Positions 1 through 8,274 of a stretch of DNA of 64,000 nt are shown one piece after another; positions within the stretch are counted from its first letter, which is position 1; each line of letters starts with the position of its first letter. Origin of the DNA: JAGQIB01 sp041393395 (GTDB lineage: Bacteria > ARS69); the NCBI GenBank assembly GCA_041393395.1, contig JAWKKG010000004.1, positions 744,001 through 808,000 on the forward strand, given 5' to 3'. The translations under genes were made by a program, and so were the position numbers. The notes below the pieces were generated by a model that searched no databases, was not told where the DNA came from, and was given only the letters and a program-made list of their open reading frames with translations.

Positions 1-706
1 GCTGGCAGCTCTGCTCCCGGTGGCAGAACGCGCAATCCGGTTCGTACAGCGTCGCATGCCGGCGATGATGGAACGCCACCGTGTCGCCGTCGGCGAAGCC
101 CGTGGGGAACCGGATGATCTCGAGGACCTCGATCGGCGCGTAGTGGGCGTGCGCCGCGACATCCGTCGCGTGGCCCTCGAGACGTCCCCCCGCCTTCTTC
201 TCGTGACACAACTCGCACTTCGTGTCGGCGTCCCACTCCGAGTGGCACCCCAGACACTGTCGGTGGTAGGCGCCCTTGAGGCCGGGCTGGGCGAGATCCT
301 CGTGCTGGATCTCCACCGGATGGCAGCTCCGGCAGGCCGGCGGCTCCTCGTCCGTCGGCGAGTAGTGGTGACAGGCCGTGCAGTCCCCCGAGAACCGGGT
401 CATCCGCGCGTGCGTGGCGTGATCGAATCGCACGGGTACGTACAGATCCTCGAGCTGATCCAGGATCACGATCCCCGGCACGTGCGTGGAGTCGATCGCG
501 GCGCCCATCTCGTGACGCGGGCAGTCCACGAGGCACGGGTTGACGCGGGTCGGCTGCGGGCAGACGTGACACACCGCGCAATCCGTGGCCGACTGGGCGT
601 GCTTGGAGCTCGCCGCATCCGCGAGAGTCTTCGCACCACCCGCCGCCGAGGCGGGCGTGGTCGCGAGAAGCACCGCGAGGGCGAGGCCGATCGTCCGGGC
701 GCTCAT
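1..706 (-). CDS. Multihaem cytochrome c, exported (C-terminus beyond window)
   Basis: Only the first 235 residues lie in the window; the frame stays open through position 1. An N-terminal hydrophobic stretch (residues 5-22, ending TTPASAA) is a Sec signal peptide. Six CxxCH c-type haem sites are visible: C43-H47 (CAVCH), C109-H113 (CTACH), C125-H129 (CRSCH), C151-H155 (CLGCH), C164-H168 (CELCH) and C224-H228 (CAFCH). Extra His residues could be distal ligands. The ATG overlaps the stop of the upstream ferredoxin/NrfD-type gene by four bases (ATGA at 703-706), so the two are translationally coupled. In Hmc, Cbc and related complexes a periplasmic multihaem cytochrome of this kind accepts electrons from a HybA/HybB-type module. 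Inferred role: periplasmic electron carrier of that complex. Terminal acceptor is not shown. The Cys-rich stretch at residues 49-65 (C49, C58, C62) has no CxxCH and might be an unusual haem or metal site. Confidence 0.88.
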   Translation of the reverse strand, partial: MSARTIGLALAVLLATTPASAAGGAKTLADAASSKHAQSATDCAVCHVCPQPTRVNPCLVDCPRHEMGAAIDSTHVPGIVILDQLEDLYVPVRFDHATHARMTRFSGDCTACHHYSPTDEEPPACRSCHPVEIQHEDLAQPGLKGAYHRQCLGCHSEWDADTKCELCHEKKAGGRLEGHATDVAAHAHYAPIEVLEIIRFPTGFADGDTVAFHHRRHATLYEPDCAFCHREQSCQ

Positions 707-2838
707 CGGTTCGACTCCGCGACGCGAGGCAGCACCGGCAGGTGCGTGGCGATCAGGCGGTACACCAGCATCAAGGTCGCGAAGAGCCCGAGCGTCACCG
801 CGAACTCGCCGACGTGCGGGAAGTAGGCCCGGTCCGGATAGACGGGCCGGTAGGCGACCAGGAAGACATCGATGCGGTTGATCACGACACCGGCGATCAC
901 CAGGCTGGCCGCCGCGAAGATGCCTCGAACCGAGTTCCGGATCCGCTCCGAGTACAGCAGCGCCATCGGCAGCACGACGCCGACTCCGACCTCGATCCAC
1001 CACATGACGGCGGCGAGACTGCCGTCGAACGCGAGGTCCCACACGCCGCGAACCGTGAGATCCCCGATCTTGAGCAGCAGATAGATGGACAGGATCGCGG
1101 CCACGATGCGACCGAGCTTCGACAGCAGCTCGCGCTCCGGCTCCCGCCCGAAGGCTCGCGCGGAGAGAACCGACTCGAAGATCACCACCGGGAATCCCAC
1201 CGAGATGGCCGACACCAGGAAGAGCAGAGGCAGGATCGGCGTGTACCACAGCGGATGGATCTTGCTCGGCGCGAGGAGCACGAGCGACCCGAGCGACGAC
1301 TGGTGCAGGCAGGACAGCACCACCCCGGCGAGGATCAGCAGCATCATGATCCGGCGGAACGAACGGTCGATCACCGCCACGAACCGCTCGGCCGCCGGCT
1401 CGAACCGTGCCAGCGCGCCGCGGAAATGGATCCGCCCGCGCAGGCGCTCGGTCACGATCGGAACGAACTCCGCGTAGAGCACGGTGAGGTACGTCATCAC
1501 GCACATGCCCACCTCGAACAGCACCGAGTGACCCGACCACATCCAGGGCATCATCGGGTGCCACACGTTGTAGTAGCGCCCGAGGTCGGCGAGCAGCCCC
1601 AGTACCACGAACGTGTAGCCGAGCAGCGCGGAGAGCAGCGCCGGGCGCACGATCGGGTGAAAGCGCTCCCGATGGAAGATGTGCGCGAGCGCGGCCGTCG
1701 TGAATCCGCCCGCCGCGAGGGCGACACCGGCCGCGACGTCGATCGCGATCCAGAGTCCCCACGGATACTGGTCCGAGAGATTCGTCACCGTGTCGAGACC
1801 CGTCGTGAACCGGATCGCCGCGAACAGGAATCCCACGATCGCCACCGCCAGGAGGGCGAGAGTTCCCCGCGTGAAGAACCGATGGTGCGTGGGCGCGGCC
1901 TCCTCTTCCTCGGGTTCCGCGCCTGCCGCCCGGCCGGCGTCGCCGTCTTCCGGGCGCGGCCGGAACAGCCAGGCGAATCCGCCGAGCAAAGCGTAGAGAC
2001 CCAGCGGCGGCACGAAGCCCTTGAAGATCCCGTGCTGGAGCTTCTCCGTGAAACGCGGAGGCGGATCCGAACCGAGCGTGGGCAGGCCGATCTCCTCGAA
2101 AGATCGATCGGCGACGTACAGCCACGACGTTCCCCCGACCTCGTGCTCGCCATACACGTGATCCACGTAGCGGTCCGGGTGCGTGTCGATCTTCGAGTGG
2201 GCGAGTGCCAGCAGGTCCTCGCGATGTCCGTAGGTGAGGCACTGCGGCGGGCAGATCTCCACGCAGGCGGGAACTCCGCCCTCGGCCAGCCGGCCCTGGC
2301 AGAACGTGCACTTCCGAACCGCCGGCGTCAGGGCGTTGTCGTACTCGTACGCCGGGACCTGGAACGGACACGCCACCATGCAGTAGCGACAGCCCATGCA
2401 GCGATTGACGTCGTACGTCACGGCACCGGTGTCGTCGCGGTGGAACGCGGTCACGAGACAGGCGGACGAGCACGCCGGGTCCAGGCAGTGCATGCACTGC
2501 ACCTTGGCCCAGACGGCCTTTCCGAGGTTTCCGCCGGCCGGCACTTCGTTGACCACCGTGTAGTGGCCGGCGTCCGGGCGACGGAACTCCCGGAAGATCG
2601 TCTTGTCCTCGAACGTCTCGAGCGCCTGGGCGGGCAGGTGATTCGCGTCGTTGCAGGCCCATTCGCACTTGCGACATCCGATGCACTGGGTGAGGTCGAC
2701 CAGCACCCCGCGCTGGTCGGGCATCGGGCGCGGGCGGGCGGAAGACGCTTCCGCGGGGCCTGCGAGTACGGCCGCGGCTCCGGTGGCACCGACGCGGCCC
2801 AAGGTGGTCAGAAACTCTCTTCGATCGAGTCCGGGCAT
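703..2838 (-). CDS. Fused HybA-like [4Fe-4S] ferredoxin / HybB-NrfD-like quinone-interacting membrane protein
   Basis: 711 residues from the ATG at 2838. The N-terminus carries a twin-arginine signal (DRREFLTTLG, then an Ala-rich hydrophobic core ending at AEA). Residues 50-200 hold four ferredoxin-type Cys clusters: CIGCRKCEWAC, CMHCLDPACSSAC, CMGCRYCMVAC and CTFCQ...CVEIC. This is the HybA/HmcB arrangement. A single hydrophobic segment near residue 280 is followed by an acidic linker and, from about residue 325, a polytopic domain of the HybB/NrfD family that in relatives exchanges electrons with menaquinone. HybA and HybB are usually separate proteins, so this is a natural fusion. With the multihaem cytochrome directly downstream (ATGA overlap) it forms a periplasm-facing quinone:cytochrome module. 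No catalytic hydrogenase or molybdoenzyme subunit is visible here. The direction of electron flow cannot be deduced from the sequence. Confidence 0.88.
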   Translation of the reverse strand: MPGLDRREFLTTLGRVGATGAAAVLAGPAEASSARPRPMPDQRGVLVDLTQCIGCRKCEWACNDANHLPAQALETFEDKTIFREFRRPDAGHYTVVNEVPAGGNLGKAVWAKVQCMHCLDPACSSACLVTAFHRDDTGAVTYDVNRCMGCRYCMVACPFQVPAYEYDNALTPAVRKCTFCQGRLAEGGVPACVEICPPQCLTYGHREDLLALAHSKIDTHPDRYVDHVYGEHEVGGTSWLYVADRSFEEIGLPTLGSDPPPRFTEKLQHGIFKGFVPPLGLYALLGGFAWLFRPRPEDGDAGRAAGAEPEEEEAAPTHHRFFTRGTLALLAVAIVGFLFAAIRFTTGLDTVTNLSDQYPWGLWIAIDVAAGVALAAGGFTTAALAHIFHRERFHPIVRPALLSALLGYTFVVLGLLADLGRYYNVWHPMMPWMWSGHSVLFEVGMCVMTYLTVLYAEFVPIVTERLRGRIHFRGALARFEPAAERFVAVIDRSFRRIMMLLILAGVVLSCLHQSSLGSLVLLAPSKIHPLWYTPILPLLFLVSAISVGFPVVIFESVLSARAFGREPERELLSKLGRIVAAILSIYLLLKIGDLTVRGVWDLAFDGSLAAVMWWIEVGVGVVLPMALLYSERIRNSVRGIFAAASLVIAGVVINRIDVFLVAYRPVYPDRAYFPHVGEFAVTLGLFATLMLVYRLIATHLPVLPRVAESNR

Positions 2839-3135
2839 GGCGACCGTCTCCCTGGCGGACGCGGCCGAGCCACGTCGCCGACGCCCTCCAGGGAGAACAA
2901 TAGCCGGGCACGTCGAGACGACGATCGGGAGTTCTACGTACCTGCGAGCCCGTTCCCGGCGGTTTCTGGCCTGCGTCGGCTCCCTTGCCCGGACCCGCCC
3001 CTCCCGGAGAACCGGGCGGTCCCGCCCGGGCCGTGTTTGCGTCTGGAGCTGGATACTTTGTGGTAGAGGCGCATCCCGTAGCTGGTGATAATGACGTTCT
3101 CCCCCTCCCTTCACGCCTTTCCAAGGGGGCCGACA
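2839..3135. other. Divergent intergenic region, 297 bases
   Basis: It separates the ferredoxin/NrfD gene (leftward) from the LVIVD propeller gene (rightward), so it should hold two promoters. A GATAAT hexamer at 3087-3092 is a possible -10 for the rightward gene and TATTGT on the minus strand (2902-2897) one for the leftward gene. Neither has a convincing -35. I see no small gene or clear repeat in it. Confidence 0.4.
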
Positions 3136-5379
3136 GTGAAGAGAATCCTGGTGGCACTCACCGTTCTCGCCGGCGCCGCACCGAGTTCCGCCGGTCCGTG
3201 CTTCGACTACTCGCTCCCCACTCACCCCACGAGAGTCTTCGTCGCCTCGCAGGCCTGGTCGGCGGTCGCGGCCAGCGAGACGCACGTCTTCCAGCTCGGT
3301 CTGGGGACGCAGTTCTACGTCTTCGAGATCGACGGACCCGAGACGCCCGTCGGCACGGCGACACTCGACGGCACATATCGTGAGATTGCCTACGCGGGAG
3401 ACTACGTCTACATCAGCTCCGCCACGACGAACAAGGTCTCCGTCGTGGATGTGAGCGATCCCACCGCTCCGTTCCAGCGCGGGATCCTCACGGGAGTCGG
3501 CGGGCGACTCGACGTGGAGGGATCTCTTCTCGCCGTGGCCCGGGGATCCGGCGGCCTCGCGCTCGTGAACGTCGCGGATCCCGACGTGCCGTTCCTCACC
3601 GGTTCCGTGACGAGCATTCCCGTGGTGGACGTGTCACTGGAAGGAAACCTCGCCTATCTCGCGACCAACCTCCAGTTCCGCGTGATGGACGTATCCGATC
3701 CGACGACGCCTCTGGAGATCGGTCACATCGACATGAACGAGGGCACGTTCGCCGTTCACGCGCGCGGCACCGAGTTCTGGGGAACGACCGGGTACATCGG
3801 CCCGCTCGATCAGTACGGGACCCTCCGGCACTTCAGCGCGTTGAATCCGGCGAACCCGACGTTCCTCGCGAACGTGGCGCCGCTCCTGCTCTTGGACATG
3901 GTGGAGGCCGGCAACTTCCTTGCGGGTCCGACCGTCCACAAGGGCCTCGCCACGATCGACATCTCGATTCCCCAGACGTCGACCTTCGTCTCGCACGTGC
4001 CCGGGTTCTCCAGCACTCAGCGCATCGCGGGCAACACGGGAGGGCGCGTCTGGCTGGGTAGCCTACCGACGAGCGGAGGCCTCATCGAAGGACAGCTCTC
4101 TGACATCGTGTCCCCCAGCCCCGTCTCGACGCCGACGGCGGACGGGACGGGGAGCCGGATGACTTCGTCCGGGGGTCTGCTCTTTGCCGTGATGTACGGC
4201 GGGTCCTTCGACGACTCGGGGGCGCTGCGCGTGTTCGACCCCGGCTCGCTCAGCCAGATCGGTTCCTTCGTGGAGGGCACCGACTACGTGGACGGACTCC
4301 TGGTGGACGATGGGATGGCGGTCTATTCGCACGGCTACGCCGATCCCTCGAACGACTACTTCTACCTGCGAGCGCTCGACGTATCGAATCCCGCGACCCC
4401 CACGGAGATCCCCATCGGGTCTCCGCCCGCCGGTCTCTACCAGCTCTCGGGCGCTGCTCTCGATACGCCTTACCTGTACGCTCCCTGGTCCGGCGGCTTC
4501 CGGACCGTGGAGATCGATCCGAGCGGCACGATCACGGAGCACCCCCTGCTGCCGGTGCCGGGCGCCTTCGTTTCGCGCGCCACGGGCACGGGGCTCCTCG
4601 TGACGGGCGACACCTCCGCGATCCACTTCATCGACGTTTCCGATCCGGACGCCCCGGGGGAGCTCAGCTCGCTCCCCGTCCCCTCGTCGGTCCGTGGACT
4701 TCTCGTCGAGGGAACGACCGCCTACGTCACGTTCCTCGGAGCCTCCTCCCGCACCGATCTCTTCGTGATCGACTTCACGAACCCGGGGAGCCCGTTCGTG
4801 ATCGGGCAGACGACCGCTCCGCACACGACGAACGGCCTCACCCTGGCCAACGGCATGCTCTACGCCTACGGCGACCGGGCTTTCTGCGTGATCGACGTTT
4901 CGAACCCCGCCGCACCGGTCTACGTGGGAAGCGGCGGTGCCACGAACATCCAGCTCGCCAACGTGGTGGCCATCGACGAGAAGCTCATTGCGCTGGAGAC
5001 GATTCCGAGCCCGGATCCGCCGTACGCCGCGGGCGAGTACCGCCTGCGGGCGTTCGCGCTCCAGTGTTTCAACAACGTCTCGGCCCCTGAGCTCCCGGGG
5101 GCGATCGTCTCGGCGACACCGGCGTTTCCGAACCCGTTCCGCGCCGGCACGAACCTGCAGTTCCTGCTGCCGCGCGCGTCGCAAGTGTCGCTCGACGTCC
5201 TCGACGCCACCGGCCGACGTGTTCGCTCCGTCCGGAACGGAACGTTGCCGGGCGGCTCCCACCAGCTGACCTGGGACGGGCGGGACGCGAGCGGGCACGA
5301 GACCGCCGCCGGCGTGTACTTCCTCCGCCTGCGGGCCGGCTCCGAGGAATCCGTCCGGCGCGTAGTTCGCTTGCGCTGA
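3136..5379 (+). CDS. Secreted LVIVD-repeat beta-propeller with FlgD-like C-terminal module
   Basis: 747 residues from a GTG at 3136, chosen because an AAGGGGG ribosome-binding site lies seven bases upstream and the protein then begins directly with a signal peptide (basic KRILV, hydrophobic core, PSSAG cleavage region). The body consists of repeated units of about 45 residues containing VxDVSDPxxP-type motifs (for example VVDVSDPTAPF, VMDVSDPTTPL, FIDVSDPDAPG, VIDVSNPAAPV). These are LVIVD repeats that fold as a beta-propeller. The last 90 residues begin at FPNPFRAGTNLQF and include ATGRRVRSV, WDGRDASG and GVYFLRLRAG, which is the FlgD-like Ig module shared with four other proteins in this window. 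Likely an extracellular or surface protein. Ligand unknown. A hairpin follows the stop. Confidence 0.85.
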   Translation: MKRILVALTVLAGAAPSSAGPCFDYSLPTHPTRVFVASQAWSAVAASETHVFQLGLGTQFYVFEIDGPETPVGTATLDGTYREIAYAGDYVYISSATTNKVSVVDVSDPTAPFQRGILTGVGGRLDVEGSLLAVARGSGGLALVNVADPDVPFLTGSVTSIPVVDVSLEGNLAYLATNLQFRVMDVSDPTTPLEIGHIDMNEGTFAVHARGTEFWGTTGYIGPLDQYGTLRHFSALNPANPTFLANVAPLLLLDMVEAGNFLAGPTVHKGLATIDISIPQTSTFVSHVPGFSSTQRIAGNTGGRVWLGSLPTSGGLIEGQLSDIVSPSPVSTPTADGTGSRMTSSGGLLFAVMYGGSFDDSGALRVFDPGSLSQIGSFVEGTDYVDGLLVDDGMAVYSHGYADPSNDYFYLRALDVSNPATPTEIPIGSPPAGLYQLSGAALDTPYLYAPWSGGFRTVEIDPSGTITEHPLLPVPGAFVSRATGTGLLVTGDTSAIHFIDVSDPDAPGELSSLPVPSSVRGLLVEGTTAYVTFLGASSRTDLFVIDFTNPGSPFVIGQTTAPHTTNGLTLANGMLYAYGDRAFCVIDVSNPAAPVYVGSGGATNIQLANVVAIDEKLIALETIPSPDPPYAAGEYRLRAFALQCFNNVSAPELPGAIVSATPAFPNPFRAGTNLQFLLPRASQVSLDVLDATGRRVRSVRNGTLPGGSHQLTWDGRDASGHETAAGVYFLRLRAGSEESVRRVVRLR

Positions 5380-5404
5380 TTGACGAAGACTCGCACTTGC
5401 TTCT

Positions 5405-5433
5405 CGGGCGGCTCGCCGAGCGCGGGCCGCCCG
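5405..5433 (+). terminator. GC-rich hairpin after the LVIVD propeller gene
   Basis: Perfect 8-base arms CGGGCGGC (5405-5412) and GCCGCCCG (5426-5433) enclose 13 bases, 25 bases after the stop codon. Only a short T-containing stretch follows, so it is a plausible but not canonical intrinsic terminator. Confidence 0.45.
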
Positions 5434-5450
5434 ATTCCGTTCCGGGCGGC

Positions 5451-5479
5451 TTGACGGAATGACGGGCGATTCGTCATCC
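5451..5479 (+). promoter_or_regulatory. Candidate promoter and operator of the metal efflux operon
   Basis: TTGACG (5451-5456) is a good -35 match; 17 bases later TCATCC (5474-5479) is a weak -10. A perfect inverted repeat ATGACG-N7-CGTCAT (5459-5477) lies inside the spacer and reaches the -10. A palindrome in this position is the usual arrangement for a metal-responsive repressor or a MerR-type activator. No regulator gene is adjacent, so the cognate protein is unknown. The small exported Cys/His-rich protein starts 59 bases downstream. Confidence 0.4.
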
Positions 5480-5538
5480 TGGAGACTCGTGCTCGACGTT
5501 CCGATGCTCAGGAATCCCTGGGCGCTCCCGGAGGTCCC

Positions 5539-5886
5539 GTGTTCCGTCGGATGTTGGCTCTCTTGATCGGCGTCTCGATGCTGCTCCAGCCGGTGCTGTG
5601 CACGGCCGGAGTGCTCGTGCACGGATGTCCGGAGCCCCACGCGGAGGATCACGACGGGCCCGCGGAGGATTGCGGGCACGAATCCGACTGCATGGCCGAC
5701 CCCTGCAGCGACAGCTCGCTGCCGGCGGCGCTCGGGCAACGCGGTCTCCTGGCCACGCCCGCCGTGGCGGAACTTCGGCCCCTGGCGGCGTTCCCGCTGC
5801 CCCAGCCGCTCCTCGCCGGCTGCCTGATCCGCGATCGACGGCCCACCACGGCCGTCCTTCCCAGCGACGTCCCCCTGCGGATCTGA
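5539..5886 (+). CDS. Small exported Cys/His/acidic-rich protein at head of metal efflux operon
   Basis: 115 residues beginning MFRRMLALLIGVSMLL, a typical signal peptide. The start is a GTG. The mature N-terminal part is rich in potential metal ligands: a CPEPHAEDHD stretch followed by DCGHESDCMADPCSD, giving five Cys and several His and Asp within about 35 residues. The rest is Pro/Leu-rich without recognised motifs. It is the first gene in front of the CzcCBA-type genes. Small exported proteins with such ligand-rich stretches are common at this place in metal RND operons and are thought to bind periplasmic metal. I infer a periplasmic metal-binding or sensing role. There is no family name I can assign with certainty. 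Confidence 0.7.
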   Translation: MFRRMLALLIGVSMLLQPVLCTAGVLVHGCPEPHAEDHDGPAEDCGHESDCMADPCSDSSLPAALGQRGLLATPAVAELRPLAAFPLPQPLLAGCLIRDRRPTTAVLPSDVPLRI

Positions 5887-5913
5887 TTTCTCCCGAATCA
5901 CTTCGTCGCTTTA

Positions 5914-5930
5914 TCTCAACCTGATTGAGA
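5914..5930 (+). repeat. Short inverted repeat between the small metal protein and czcC-like genes
   Basis: TCTCAA (5914-5919), five bases, then TTGAGA (5925-5930), in the 128-base gap before the outer-membrane subunit. It may be an mRNA hairpin that tunes expression within the operon. It is short and could be chance. Confidence 0.25.
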
Positions 5931-6014
5931 GATCCGGAGCCCTGGGTGCGGCCCCGCGCGACCGCGTGGTGGCGACGGCTCCCCGGCGTTCGACCGGATC
6001 CGGGAGACATCTTC

Positions 6015-7277
6015 GTGTTGCCCACGGACCTCGCGCGCCACGCGACGCCGCTCGCGCTGGCGCTGGTCACCCTCGTCCCCGGCCTTGCCGCGGCCGACGC
6101 CCTCACCCGGGAGGAAGCGCGCGCCCGGGCGGATTCGGCCCACCCCGGGCTCGCCGCCATGGTCGCGGAGGCTGCGGCCCGCGCGGCCGATCTGGACCAG
6201 GCCGGCGCGCGGCCGAACCCGGAGCTGGAGGTGTCCTTCGAGAACTTCGCCGGGACCGGCGACGCCTCCGGTCTCGACGCGCTCGAGGCGACCTTCGCCC
6301 TCTCGCAGACGTTGGAACTCGGGAGCAAACGCTCCGCCCGCCTCCGGGTCGCGGCCCTCGAGCGGGACCTCGCGGACCTCGATCTCGCGGCCCGGCGCCG
6401 GCAGGTCCGGGCCGAGGTCGACCACGCCTTCGCCGAGACGCTCGTCGCGCAACGTCGCCTCGCGCTCGCGGACACGCTCGTGGCGTTCGGCGACGAGCTC
6501 CTCGCGGCCGTGACGCGCCGGGTGCGGGCCGGCGGCGCCTCTCTCATCGAGGAGCGGCGCGCGCGCGTCGCGGCGGAGACGGATCGCCTGCGTCGCGACG
6601 ATCTCGCGCGGGATCTCGAGATCGCCCGCGCGCAGCTCGCCGCGCAGTGGGGCGGCGATCCGGACTTCGCGGCCGTCGACGGAGATCTCGCTCCGGCGCG
6701 AACGCCACCGCCTCTGGCCGCGTTGCTGGAGAGACTGCCGCGCCGACCGGACGCTCGGCGCCCCGAACTCCGCACGGCGGCCCAGCGAGCGGCCGCCGAT
6801 GAGGCGCGCGCGACCGGTACTCCCGACGTGACCCTGAGCGGAGGCCTCCGACGGTGGAGCGACACCGGGGACCTCGCCTGGATCGTCGGCGTGAGCGTCC
6901 CGCTGCCGCTCGCCGACCGGCGCGACGGAGCGAAGCGCGCGGCCCGCCACCGGGTCGATGCCGCGGAAGGGCTTCGCCTCGAGCAGGAGCGGAACGCCGA
7001 GTCGGAGCTGCGATCGCTGCACGCCCGGCTCGTCACGACGGCGACCGAATCGGAAGCCGTGCGGACGCGGATTCTCCCCGAAGCGATCGCCGCGTTCGAG
7101 GAGGCCCAGGAGGCCTACGCGCTGGGCAGACTTCGCCTGACCGATGTCCTCGACGTCGAGCGCGCGCTGTTCGAACTGCACGCGCGCGAGCTGGACCTTC
7201 GCGCCGACCATCGTTTCGCCACCATCGAGCTCGAGCACCTGCTCGGCGAACCGGTTGCCCCCGGGGAAGGGAACTGA
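6015..7277 (+). CDS. CzcC-type outer-membrane efflux protein (TolC family)
   Basis: 420 residues from the GTG at 6015, selected because GGGAGA lies eight bases upstream and the protein then starts with a signal peptide (LARHATPLALALVTLVPGLAAADA). The mature part is almost entirely helical with Ala/Arg/Glu heptads. It shows two related halves, each with a phrase of the GARxNPELEVSFENFAG and GTPDVTLSGGLRRW type, as in outer-membrane efflux (OEP) repeats. Length fits the CzcC/CusC family. It forms the outer-membrane channel of the tripartite metal pump with the adaptor (starting two bases after this stop) and the RND pump. The sequence does not show which metal is exported. Confidence 0.9.
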   Translation: MLPTDLARHATPLALALVTLVPGLAAADALTREEARARADSAHPGLAAMVAEAAARAADLDQAGARPNPELEVSFENFAGTGDASGLDALEATFALSQTLELGSKRSARLRVAALERDLADLDLAARRRQVRAEVDHAFAETLVAQRRLALADTLVAFGDELLAAVTRRVRAGGASLIEERRARVAAETDRLRRDDLARDLEIARAQLAAQWGGDPDFAAVDGDLAPARTPPPLAALLERLPRRPDARRPELRTAAQRAAADEARATGTPDVTLSGGLRRWSDTGDLAWIVGVSVPLPLADRRDGAKRAARHRVDAAEGLRLEQERNAESELRSLHARLVTTATESEAVRTRILPEAIAAFEEAQEAYALGRLRLTDVLDVERALFELHARELDLRADHRFATIELEHLLGEPVAPGEGN

Positions 7278-7278
7278 C

Positions 7279-8274
7279 ATGAGGGATCTGCGCCTTTCCA
7301 TCGCGGCCGCCGTGTTGCTCGCCGTCGCTCCGGCCCGCGCGCAGCACGACGATCACGACCACGATCACGACGATCACGACCACGGAGCCGTCCCGACCGC
7401 CGGTACCGACGATCACGCGGACCACGAGGAACACGAAGACGAGCACGGGTCGGAAGCGATCCGACTCGGTCCCGACCTCCGCGAGGAGCTCGGCATCACG
7501 CTGGCCGTCGCCGGCCCCGGAGAGATCGAGCGCTCCGTCTCGCTGCCGGGCGAGGTTCGTCCGAACGCGGATCGCCTCGCGCACCTCGTCCCCCGCTACG
7601 CCGGCATCGTGAAGGAAGTCCGGGCGAAGGTCGGAGACCGCGTGCAGGCCGGGCAGGTGCTCGCGATCGTGGAGAGCGACGAGAGCCTCGCGACGTTCGA
7701 GCTGCGGACCGCGCTGGCCGGCACCGTGATCGGTCGGCATCTCTCGCGCGGCGAGGCCATCTCCCGCGACCGCGACGCCTTCGTCGTGGCCGACCTCTCC
7801 ACGGTGTGGGTCGAGCTCGCGGTGTTCCAGCGCGACCTTGCGCACGTGCGGATCGGGCAGAACGTCGGAATCCTCGTGGGGCACGAGCCGCGACCGGATC
7901 GGGGACGGATCGACTACGTCACGCCGATTCTGGATGAAGCGACCCGGACCGCGACCGCGCGGGTCGTTCTCGACAACGCGCGGGGCGACTGGCGCCCCGG
8001 GATGTTCGTGACGGGACTCGTGGAGATCGAACGCACGGAGGTCCCGATCGCGATACCGCGGAGCGCGATCCACCGCCACGAGGGCGAGGACGTCGTGTTC
8101 GTGGAGACCGAGGACGGCTTCGCCCCGCGCGCCGTGGAGCTCGGACGGCTCGGCGAGGACCGGGTGGAGATCGTGGAAGGACTGACCGCCGGCACGGCGT
8201 ACGTCGCCACCGGCGGATTCGCGATCAAGGCGGAGCTCGAGAAGGGCTCGTTCGGGCATGGCCATGCGCACTGA
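7279..8274 (+). CDS. CzcB-type periplasmic adaptor of metal RND efflux pump, His-rich ends
   Basis: 331 residues, ATG one base after the czcC-like stop. A signal peptide (residues 1-21, ending APARAQ) is followed at once by a very His/Asp-rich segment (HDDHDHDHDDHDHG, then further H/D/E repeats to about residue 60), and the C-terminus is HGHAH. Between them is a membrane-fusion protein core with a biotinyl-lipoyl-like half-motif (VGDRVQAGQVLAIVES), a shortened hairpin region and beta-barrel segments (GMFVTGLVEIER, IPRSAIHRHEGEDVVF). Adaptors link the inner-membrane pump to the outer-membrane channel, and His-rich ends in this family are associated with metal capture (inference: Zn, Ni, Co or Cu). 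Its last 17 bases overlap the pump gene. Confidence 0.9.
   Translation: MRDLRLSIAAAVLLAVAPARAQHDDHDHDHDDHDHGAVPTAGTDDHADHEEHEDEHGSEAIRLGPDLREELGITLAVAGPGEIERSVSLPGEVRPNADRLAHLVPRYAGIVKEVRAKVGDRVQAGQVLAIVESDESLATFELRTALAGTVIGRHLSRGEAISRDRDAFVVADLSTVWVELAVFQRDLAHVRIGQNVGILVGHEPRPDRGRIDYVTPILDEATRTATARVVLDNARGDWRPGMFVTGLVEIERTEVPIAIPRSAIHRHEGEDVVFVETEDGFAPRAVELGRLGEDRVEIVEGLTAGTAYVATGGFAIKAELEKGSFGHGHAH

Noticed and set aside
742..3066. 774-codon rightward frame opposite the ferredoxin/NrfD gene
   Set aside because: Its product is His/Arg/Glu-rich without hydrophobic or family motifs. It mirrors a real gene in a high-GC genome where stops are rare.
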